Of a DNA stretch of 13,386 nt, positions 7,901 to 12,406 are shown piece by piece. Position numbers and translations under genes: made by a program. Below the pieces are notes generated by a model. That model saw nothing but the letters and a program-made list of their open reading frames with translations, made no database searches and was not told where the DNA came from. The stretch comes from an uncultured Candidatus Melainabacteria bacterium. Lineage in GTDB: Bacteria; Cyanobacteriota; Vampirovibrionia; Gastranaerophilales; Gastranaerophilaceae. Each line of letters opens with the position of its first letter. The stretch's first letter is position 1. The stretch spans positions 1 to 13,386 of the forward strand of contig CAKUVB010000028.1 in the NCBI GenBank assembly GCA_934693215.1. Reading direction: 5' to 3'.

Positions 7901-8447
7901 AAGCCATTTTAACTCCCTTAGTTTTCTTAAGCTTATAACTAATTTCAGCTATTTTATTCATCAACTCAATTGCAGATTTAACAGCTTTATTAGCAGAACT
8001 AGACATTGAAAATTCTTTATAATACTTAATTATAAAAATATTATCAATATATTGAACCCTATTTTCTTGTTGTTTACCAAATGCAAAAATAAAACTTTTT
8101 AATTTTTTAAAAAACTTATTAAAAATATGTTTATTTTTAAGTGCAGGACGCAAATCATCTAGATTTGGAAATGTTATTGCTAAACAAGCAAATTCATCAG
8201 TTTCAGCCTCATTCATTGAAATACTTTTATACGTGCTGAAACCACATTTTTTACAAATTCCATTAATAGTTTTATTTAGCTGACCACATTTATGACACTT
8301 GCTAACAATAACAAACCCACATTCCGGACATAACGGAGTTCTACTCAATTTATGACAAATTGGACACTCTAAAAGTAATACCTTCCTACAATGAGGGCAA
8401 ACTTTATCATGCTCATTTACTTCATTATTACATCTTGGACATTCCAT
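4986..8447 (-). CDS. Large cytosolic protein: three zinc ribbons, degenerate cyclase-like and STAND-ATPase-like domains, helical repeats
   Basis: 1153 residues from ATG 8447. The N-terminus holds three C-x2-C pairs of pairs: C3/C6-C17/C20, C28/C31-C40/C43 and C51/C54-C65/C68. About 84-265 resembles a class III cyclase fold, but the metal-binding Asp positions are not evident (ACLAITFPNLDDL; YIDNIFIIKYY). From about 325 follows a STAND/AAA-like domain in which the P-loop region reads LKSKENLALSS (337-347), lacking G-x4-GK[ST], and Walker B reads VIFIENFDLIDETS (from 448), with E-N replacing D-D. The rest, about 650-1110, is helical and TPR-like, ending in an acidic Asn/Glu tail. The cyclase-STAND-TPR order is known from bacterial regulators. 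I infer a scaffold or sensor without catalysis; domain names beyond the zinc ribbons are tentative. It heads the operon with glgA and mrnC. An in-frame TTG at 8471 is disfavoured because the promoter lies there. Confidence 0.75.
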   Translation of the reverse strand: MECPRCNNEVNEHDKVCPHCRKVLLLECPICHKLSRTPLCPECGFVIVSKCHKCGQLNKTINGICKKCGFSTYKSISMNEAETDEFACLAITFPNLDDLRPALKNKHIFNKFFKKLKSFIFAFGKQQENRVQYIDNIFIIKYYKEFSMSSSANKAVKSAIELMNKIAEISYKLKKTKGVKMACKMTILKRTLENDNESFNTGLNIKLINTENKKENYADGLQLITDQYINSLISRKYKQEMIYSSQVNDELIEFYEFPIKAHLTPIIIEDENKKENRLVKPKELPKVSDLTEEKKEIDLFSNKVIDIKTKCEFLKVEGIDVPQKIQELLSKNVFITLKSKENLALSSSVIAEAIQKKNQKMLHVVCSEGFVYDPYACFKELIASYLGFDTKLANLDTTSKQKLKTFDKEDFVYKLLTHNKLGDIEPQVALKQYMEIFYAFIAHQKGSVIFIENFDLIDETSLEIFIGMIENFEQMGISFVVTVPDTYLAHKEINELLYLDAYKEIEIQKTSFDRLLETIPEDISEIKDSFYLKKIKDQFMGGVLYFKHAFQYLRDTHVFISHEGKLLVNAEKTIIFPSSLEQLLSKRFESLEENECFILAYASFLGNNMVIGILNDLGVENLDVAIRSLCEKKFITINNFIVEVENFRLLQKVIKDFLDDDVKKIITQNILEKLHTKTLEVVKSLGLITESQTTIFELSKYAISHGDFNAYLRNCKRFLSIIEKVPKKKLLPEMKEARDYIYSTLAQYINKYPSHKIYAISKIIYDDCVRKKDDLKIMNISSLMLDSALMGENYILAQQSLHNVLIRMLNPALTEGNANIQAKYFFYSCINAKILFNAGKFKQCIEVLDNILLSINQELFMQLGASNVSKDAFITYFMTILPYGALARVFTCDTSLDKYFEKINYMFSQDIPSALAIRYLEMLVHNQDMEINENLELQNDSLSQIIRCFIFAFKQFDGDYNKFAQNIYQVKLLARKFKDSFWGLLSDLLIGYSYQKLGAIVKANVIYKDVQTIAQKSGMGYVSVWANWFIANLHYDKHEYELASKTIGDNIIVISRSSADDMLPAILSYILQINIVVAQHSYDTDLQPILYKINYGCERFNLQYMQSMLVEYESYIEGYKATVEAKNNELNNQNKNAETENTENIEEDNTSSN

Positions 8448-8453
8448 AGCTTT

Positions 8454-8482
8454 ATTATATACACACAACAAGCTATTTGCAA
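8454..8482 (-). promoter_or_regulatory. Promoter of the STAND-like gene-glgA-mrnC operon, predicted leaderless
   Basis: On the minus strand, TTGCAA (8482-8477), a 17-nt spacer and a perfect TATAAT (8459-8454) are followed by six bases (AAAGCT) and ATG at 8447. It falls in the short gap after the DUF167 stop. There is no Shine-Dalgarno before the ATG. The geometry predicts transcription starting on the A of the start codon. Confidence 0.65.
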
Positions 8483-8492
8483 GAAAGTAAAG

Positions 8493-8786
8493 TTATAGAG
8501 TACCAATAAAATCTTTTATAAAATCTCGTTTTTCTTGATTTCCTTCAAATAACAAAGATTTTTCTCTTGAGGTATCACCCCTTAAAATTTTTATTGATGT
8601 TTTTGGAACTTTAAACAACTTCGACAAATAAGCCACAACAAATTTGTTAGCCTTATTATCAACAGGTGGTGCAGTAATCTTTAAACGTAAACCTGAATCA
8701 GATTTTGTTAGCTCATTTTTAGAAGAATTTGGAATAACTTTTAAAGACAAAACTATCCCATCATCTTTTTCAATTAAATAATCCAT
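8493..8786 (-). CDS. yggU: DUF167 / YggU-family protein
   Basis: This 97-residue protein matches the small conserved UPF0235/DUF167 family, whose biochemical role is unsettled. The signature is complete: GLRLKITAPPVDNKANK (from about 32) followed by a helix, VPKTSIKILRGDTSREKSLLF, and a C-terminal helix. Length is typical of the family (about 90-100). Its ATG shares the last base of the upstream repressor's TAA (TAATG), so the two genes are cotranscribed and translationally coupled. DUF167 usually sits with housekeeping genes; pairing with an S24 repressor is less familiar to me. It lies upstream of the separate promoter for the STAND-like gene, with no terminator seen between. Confidence 0.88.
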   Translation of the reverse strand: MDYLIEKDDGIVLSLKVIPNSSKNELTKSDSGLRLKITAPPVDNKANKFVVAYLSKLFKVPKTSIKILRGDTSREKSLLFEGNQEKRDFIKDFIGTL

Positions 8787-9403
8787 TATACAGCTCTTAC
8801 GACTCCAACAACCTTACCTAAAACTACAACATCTTCCAATTCTTTGTTTGAAATAACTCTTTGAGCATAAGCAGAATTATCTGATTTAACAATCAATTCA
8901 TCTACATTTTTAGCAAGACGTTTCACAAAAAATTCATTTTTATAACAAAATACATATATTTTATTATCTATAATCTGCTCTCCATTAGAATGTTCAATAA
9001 TCAACTTGTCATCATCATCAATAAATGGTGACATACTATCCCCTCTAGAATGAATCATAGAATAAGTTTTACTCTTTGAATAACTAGAAAATAAAATTCT
9101 AGGTATAGAAAAAACTTCTTTATTCTCAGAAAAAACAATTGAACCATTACCACAACTCGCAAACACATCAGGATAATAATCTATCAAAATATCATCAGAA
9201 GATAACCCTTTAGCTTGATTTGTTATATTAACATTAAAATATTTTTCAATTTTCGCCAATTCAGATACTGTTAATTCGCTGTCATTTTTAACTCTATTAC
9301 TGATTGTTTGTCTCGTTATACCAAGACTTTGAGCAAGCATAGACTGATTAACAGGTGAGCCAAGAGCATTTGTTAAGAGAGTCGTAAGATTTTTTAATTT
9401 CAT
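8786..9403 (-). CDS. XRE-type repressor with S24 (LexA/CI-like) self-cleavage domain
   Basis: 205 residues. An N-terminal helix-turn-helix (about 18-40, NQSMLAQSLGITRQTISNRV) is of XRE/CI type rather than the LexA winged helix, so I do not call it lexA. The C-terminal S24 domain has catalytic Ser123 in GDSMSP and Lys161 in FFVKRL, 38 residues apart (LexA: 119 and 156). The likely cleavage site is Cys84-Gly85 in ASCGNG; Cys-Gly is the UmuD form, whereas LexA and lambda CI use Ala-Gly. With all parts present, I infer a RecA-stimulated, damage-responsive repressor. It is transcribed away from the operators at 9439-9492 and probably regulates both itself and the two small genes opposite. Only a weak ribosome site (TAGG) precedes ATG 9403. 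Confidence 0.88.
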   Translation of the reverse strand: MKLKNLTTLLTNALGSPVNQSMLAQSLGITRQTISNRVKNDSELTVSELAKIEKYFNVNITNQAKGLSSDDILIDYYPDVFASCGNGSIVFSENKEVFSIPRILFSSYSKSKTYSMIHSRGDSMSPFIDDDDKLIIEHSNGEQIIDNKIYVFCYKNEFFVKRLAKNVDELIVKSDNSAYAQRVISNKELEDVVVLGKVVGVVRAV

Positions 9404-9438
9404 AGTTTATAACCTATTTTGTAAAATAATATTGACAT

Positions 9439-9459
9439 TTGTAAGATTATATCTTACAA
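9439..9459. promoter_or_regulatory. Operator 1: perfect 21-bp palindrome
   Basis: TTGTAAGAT (9439-9447), a TAT spacer, and ATCTTACAA (9451-9459) form a 9-bp perfect inverted repeat. It lies inside the plus-strand promoter and over the minus-strand -10, 36 bp before the repressor ATG. This is the expected target for the S24 repressor, serving both autoregulation and repression of the opposite genes. Confidence 0.85.
9446..9451 (-). promoter_or_regulatory. Probable -10 of the repressor gene
   Basis: Read on the minus strand, TATAAT occupies 9451-9446 at the centre of operator 1. Transcription would start near 9439, giving a leader of roughly 36 nt. The -35 is weak: ACAATT at 17 nt or TTAACA at 20 nt. 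A weak, operator-buried promoter suits an autoregulated repressor. Confidence 0.5.
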
Positions 9460-9469
9460 TACATATACA

Positions 9470-9492
9470 ATTGTTAACTTAAGTTTTACAAT
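9470..9492. promoter_or_regulatory. Operator 2: imperfect palindrome like operator 1
   Basis: ATTGTTAACTT (9470-9480) faces AAGTTTTACAAT (9481-9492). It shares TTGT-N13-ACAA with operator 1, and AACTTAAGTT at its centre is a perfect palindrome. Its centre is about 32 bp (three helical turns) from that of operator 1, allowing same-face cooperative binding. It lies just after the predicted plus-strand start. Confidence 0.6.
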
Positions 9493-9543
9493 ATCATACA
9501 TTTTTGTAGTGGTCAAGTTATATAAAAGATTAAGGGGAGTATT

Positions 9544-9774
9544 ATGGGATTTTTTAGAAATTTGTTTAAAAATTTTAAAAAGAAAAAAGAAGAAAAATAT
9601 ATTTATTTTATTATTGTTGAAAAATTAAAACCTTGGATTGTTCTTAACTGTCTAAAAAAAGAGAATTATCTAATTACAGATAATCAAGCAGAAAAAATAA
9701 CTTTAGAGGTACTAAAACAAGCTATTGCAAAAAATGTACTTGGAGAAGTTTTACAAAACTTGAGGTATATTTAA
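9544..9774 (+). CDS. Unknown small basic protein, probable S24-repressor target
   Basis: 76 residues; I do not recognise the family. The N-terminus (MGFFRNLFKNFKKKKEEK, 1-18) alternates aromatic/hydrophobic and lysine residues and could be a membrane-surface amphipathic helix. A hydrophobic stretch follows (YIYFIIVEKLKPWIVLNCL, about 20-38), too interrupted by charge for a confident membrane span. The C-terminal half is mixed helical. GGGGAG ends 4 nt before ATG 9544, a strong ribosome site. The gene is first in a two-gene operon under the operator-covered promoter, with only 1 nt before the next start. Position and control suggest a damage-induced or mobile-element-derived function, but nothing in the protein identifies it. 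Confidence 0.65.
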   Translation: MGFFRNLFKNFKKKKEEKYIYFIIVEKLKPWIVLNCLKKENYLITDNQAEKITLEVLKQAIAKNVLGEVLQNLRYI

Positions 9775-9775
9775 A

Positions 9776-9967
9776 ATGAATGAGTTTAAAGGCAGACGTC
9801 CCAGACGTTGGAATAATACAGCAAAAGATTGTTTTTATATTCACTGTAACTGCAATATATGCAACATAAACAAACTTTATTTTGAATACAGTAATTTAAA
9901 ATGTCAGATGAAATATTACGTTATAGAAATGTTTAGATTGTTCGGGAAACCCAAACGCATTATTTGA
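9776..9967 (+). CDS. Unknown small Cys-rich protein, possible metal binder
   Basis: 63 residues. The N-terminus is very basic (KGRRPRRW, 5-12). A cysteine cluster C19-x4-C24-x-C26-x2-C29 is joined by C43, with His23 nearby, enough to ligate zinc or an iron-sulfur cluster. The C-terminus (KCQMKYYVIEMFRLFGKPK) looks like one amphipathic helix. The basic arm plus metal site would suit nucleic-acid binding, but this is inference and I cannot name a family. It starts one base after the stop of the previous gene (TAAAATG), with GAGG 10 nt upstream, so the two are coupled. A terminator-like hairpin follows at 10053-10090. Confidence 0.6.
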   Translation: MNEFKGRRPRRWNNTAKDCFYIHCNCNICNINKLYFEYSNLKCQMKYYVIEMFRLFGKPKRII

Positions 9968-10052
9968 ATATTAAGTTTTGTAAAAACAGCTAAAATACTA
10001 TATATTCAATAAATACAAGAGATTCTAGTCAACACAAAACGCAATTATTATA

Positions 10053-10090
10053 AAAAAATATCCTTATTATTATATATAAGGGTATTTTTT
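10053..10090 (+). terminator. Terminator-like hairpin that also holds the next gene's ribosome site
   Basis: AAAAAATATCCTTAT (10053-10067) pairs with ATAAGGGTATTTTTT (10076-10090) as a 15-bp stem with one G-U pair and an 8-nt loop, ending in six Ts. It fits a terminator for 9544-9967. However, the T run touches ATG 10091, and the only Shine-Dalgarno-like sequence for that gene (AAGGG, 10078-10082) lies in the 3' arm. A weak upstream -10 (TATTAT, 10046-10051) would place this hairpin in the 5' UTR. It may terminate read-through, sequester the ribosome site, or both. Confidence 0.65.
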
Positions 10091-12184
10091 ATGCACATAG
10101 AAGACAACAAAAAATACGAAATAAAACAAGCTCCTGCAACTAAGAAGCCACAAACTACAGTTTCCATTCCTGAAACTGTGGCAGAAACTCTTGACAACAA
10201 GACTTCATCGCAAGCTCATTCTTCAATGTTCAGGGCTAGCTTAAATATGAGAGATAGAATTAACCATTTGCTATCACTAAAGAGTAAAGATGAAATTTTA
10301 GAAAATTTAAAAAACTTAGGATTTACATCTACTCAAATTGATGACGTAAAAACTCGAGATATTGAATCTTTAAACAAACTTGATGAATTATTTAGCATAA
10401 AAGCCTATACAAGCGATAACAAATTAAAACCTGTTATAACATCATTATATAGAGACTTTTTCATAAAACCAGAATGTGATTTAGACTCGGCTCTAGAGCT
10501 TGCAAAAATGACTTATAAAGATGAAAAAGGTACGATAAAAGCTCGTTTTACAAGTTATGAAATAATAAAAATGCTTAAAAAAGGTATTGACACTAAATCT
10601 CAAACCTTCAAGACATTAGCAAGTATTATGAGAAATGATGCAAATCTTCTAAACACTTCAAAAAAATATGGTGATGCTTGTGATAGCTTAGATATTTATA
10701 ACAAAAATTATTTTTCAGAACATAGCAAAATACGACACACTGCACCTAGATTTAATCATAGTGATATTAAAGATATAATGGATTCCAAGATAGATGTTAG
10801 TTCAGAAAGGTTTAAACAATTTATAGATACTACAATAGATATAAATGGGGAACAAAGACCTTTTTTTGCGGCTTCTGATATTAGTGATTTCTTTCACTCC
10901 GATGCGAATGTCGAAAATATAAAAACTCTACAAAGTATCACTCGATATACAGACGATGGTAAACAATATCAAATGTTTTTTATACCGAAAAACATTGAAA
11001 GATTCGCTAAATTAAAAGACTTTGACACCTTTATCAAATTAGCGAATATGAGAGATACGACAAAACCTAATGGTCCTTCACTATTTAATGAGAGTTACCT
11101 TGCTGAATATATAGATAAAGGATACAACTTACAAGCAATCCTTGAGATGACAAAAGATGAAAAAATATATAAAAGCCAAGAATTACAAGGGTTAAGTAAA
11201 TCAACAATTATTAAATACGAAATTGAAAAATTTAATACTAGTGAAAAAGAATTAAAACAAGCTTTAGATCTCATTGATGATGAAAAATTAAAAACTATGT
11301 TAGAAAATTTTTATAAGAAAATGCCTTATAAGAATATTGATGATACATGGCGATATGTTGATGCTTACAACAACCTGAATGGTAACTATACCACAATCGT
11401 AAACTTTAATGGATATAACAATTTTCAGAGATATGACAAACCTAGATATAGAGAATATTTGGATTTTTGTAAGGAAAAAGCTATCCCTATAAAAGGTAAC
11501 AGGTATGAAGATTTTGTTCAAGATCAATATATCGGACAACTTGTTGACCTATGCAAAAACAAAAAAAGCGAAATTACAGAATTTCTATATGATGAATATT
11601 ATATAAAAACAAAAATATCTTCTCATTCGACACAAGACTTGCTTAGAGAAATAAATCAAAAATATGGTGTAAAAGTATTCTTACCAACAAATCAAAGTGA
11701 AAGTGATGAATATTTAATGCAAGTAAAAGAAGAATTGGAAGCTTGGTATAAAGCCAGCTCAGGCAAAGCAAAAATGCCACCTACTATTGATTTGCAAACC
11801 GCAAAACGAGATTATATAGATAATAAAAGGTGTTATGGCTTAAGTAGAGCTGCAGGTCTTTGTGATAGCTCCAACACCAAAGCTATATCCCTAGATGGTT
11901 ATCAAAGTATGAGCGTTCTAAGACATGAAACAACCCACTCTAACGATGAAAAAAGGTTATTTGGATTTCCTAAAAATTGGGAAGGAAAAAGTAAATTTTG
12001 GAACGAATTTAGAAAAGGTGGAATACCTGAATGGCATATTAATTATGCGTTTAATAATCCCGAAGAATTTATAGCCGTTGCTATGGAAGGGGATTTGCAA
12101 AAATATTCAGAAGAATTTATCAAACAACTACACGAATTCGGACTTCCAAAATGGGCAACAAAAATTGCTAAATTAGCAAGATAA
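10091..12184 (+). CDS. Large protein with C-terminal lethal-factor-like (M34/ATLF-type) zinc metallopeptidase motif
   Basis: 697 residues, no signal peptide or membrane segment. The C-terminal domain has an HExxH site, H612-E613-x2-H616 (SVLRHETTHSND), followed by YAFNNPEEFIAVAMEG. Tyr652 and Glu659 are 7 apart and Glu659 is 43 after H616; anthrax lethal factor has Y728, E735 and H690 in nearly the same spacing. So the zinc ligands are probably H612, H616 and E659, with E613 as base. The first 50 residues are polar and likely disordered. The middle is helical and may contain three diverged units (near 130-181, 237-287 and 310-360) patterned as helix, loop with Gly, helix, Lys/Ser-Gly turn, helix. 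Effector- or toxin-like action on another protein is inference; no secretion signal or immunity partner is visible. It appears monocistronic. Confidence 0.75.
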   Translation: MHIEDNKKYEIKQAPATKKPQTTVSIPETVAETLDNKTSSQAHSSMFRASLNMRDRINHLLSLKSKDEILENLKNLGFTSTQIDDVKTRDIESLNKLDELFSIKAYTSDNKLKPVITSLYRDFFIKPECDLDSALELAKMTYKDEKGTIKARFTSYEIIKMLKKGIDTKSQTFKTLASIMRNDANLLNTSKKYGDACDSLDIYNKNYFSEHSKIRHTAPRFNHSDIKDIMDSKIDVSSERFKQFIDTTIDINGEQRPFFAASDISDFFHSDANVENIKTLQSITRYTDDGKQYQMFFIPKNIERFAKLKDFDTFIKLANMRDTTKPNGPSLFNESYLAEYIDKGYNLQAILEMTKDEKIYKSQELQGLSKSTIIKYEIEKFNTSEKELKQALDLIDDEKLKTMLENFYKKMPYKNIDDTWRYVDAYNNLNGNYTTIVNFNGYNNFQRYDKPRYREYLDFCKEKAIPIKGNRYEDFVQDQYIGQLVDLCKNKKSEITEFLYDEYYIKTKISSHSTQDLLREINQKYGVKVFLPTNQSESDEYLMQVKEELEAWYKASSGKAKMPPTIDLQTAKRDYIDNKRCYGLSRAAGLCDSSNTKAISLDGYQSMSVLRHETTHSNDEKRLFGFPKNWEGKSKFWNEFRKGGIPEWHINYAFNNPEEFIAVAMEGDLQKYSEEFIKQLHEFGLPKWATKIAKLAR

Positions 12185-12237
12185 ATAGCAAACAATAAAA
12201 AAAATCAATAACTTTTGTAACAAATGTATTTAAACTA

Positions 12238-12267
12238 TAGACAATTACTATACCAAAGTTATATACT
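12238..12267 (+). promoter_or_regulatory. Candidate promoter in the intergenic gap
   Basis: TAGACA (12238-12243, 5 of 6) and TATACT (12262-12267, 5 of 6) are separated by 18 nt. Transcription would start near 12274. No ATG-started frame follows before the terminator at 12380-12406. In such AT-rich DNA chance matches are common. Confidence 0.4.
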
Positions 12268-12308
12268 ATAGAAACAAATCACTAAGGGATATTTTATTAT
12301 TTAGTGCA

Positions 12309-12339
12309 AGAATTCACACAACTTTTTGTTGTGAATTCT
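12309..12339 (+). repeat. Stem-loop with 2-nt bulge
   Basis: AGAATT and CACAAC (12309-12314, 12317-12322) pair with GTTGTG and AATTCT (12328-12339) around a TTTTT loop, with CA bulged at 12315-12316. That gives 12 bp. No T run follows directly, so it is not itself a good terminator; it could be the body of a small RNA or a stabilising 3' hairpin. Confidence 0.7.
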
Positions 12340-12379
12340 AAACAAGTTTTTATAAGAATAGAATTTTGTAATAGTTGTT

Positions 12380-12406
12380 AGACTGTCTTAAGACGGTCTT
12401 TTTTTT
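12380..12406 (+). terminator. Rho-independent terminator before convergent folC
   Basis: AGACTGTC (12380-12387) pairs with GACGGTCT (12392-12399), 8 bp with one G-U, TTAA loop, followed by eight Ts to 12406. The T run overlaps the folC stop codon (12405-12407 on the other strand). It ends plus-strand transcription from the 10091 gene or the candidate small RNA; read from the minus strand no T run follows. Confidence 0.9.

Larger units (their letters stand above)
9432..9460 (+). promoter_or_regulatory. Strong sigma-70 promoter for the two small genes
   Basis: TTGACA (9432-9437) is a perfect -35. A 17-nt spacer leads to TACAAT (9455-9460, 5 of 6). Transcription should start near 9467, giving a leader of about 77 nt before ATG 9544. 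The palindrome at 9439-9459 fills the spacer and most of the -10, so a bound repressor would block RNA polymerase. Confidence 0.85.
12274..12406 (+). ncRNA. Candidate small RNA of about 130 nt
   Basis: The 12185-12404 gap contains no convincing gene. A plausible promoter (12238-12267), a stem-loop (12309-12339) and a strong terminator (12380-12406) are arranged as in a small RNA gene. The span has no ATG. One GTG frame (12304-12381, 25 codons) exists, but it has no ribosome site at proper distance and ends inside the terminator stem. The alternative is that this is just the long 3' UTR of the 10091 gene. Confidence 0.35.

Noticed and set aside
8448..8471. TTG at 8471 as start of the large zinc-ribbon protein
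   Set aside because: The added eight codons overlap the TATAAT promoter, lack a ribosome site, and precede the first zinc ribbon by a poorly coding stretch.
9497..9508. TACA-TTTT-TGTA as a third operator
   Set aside because: Too short and lacks the TTGT-N13-ACAA spacing of the two stronger palindromes.
9964..10009. TTGAATAT paired with ATATTCAA as a terminator of the small-gene operon
   Set aside because: Only 8 A/T-rich bp with a 30-nt loop and no T run; the hairpin at 10053-10090 is far better.
11300..11539. Minus-strand frame within the metallopeptidase gene
   Set aside because: Hydrophobic antisense shadow of AT-rich sequence; no start context.
12283..12300. AAGGGATATTTTAT resembling the sequence just before ATG 10091, as a remnant of a duplicated gene start
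   Set aside because: Short AT-rich similarity with no following ATG or homologous coding sequence.
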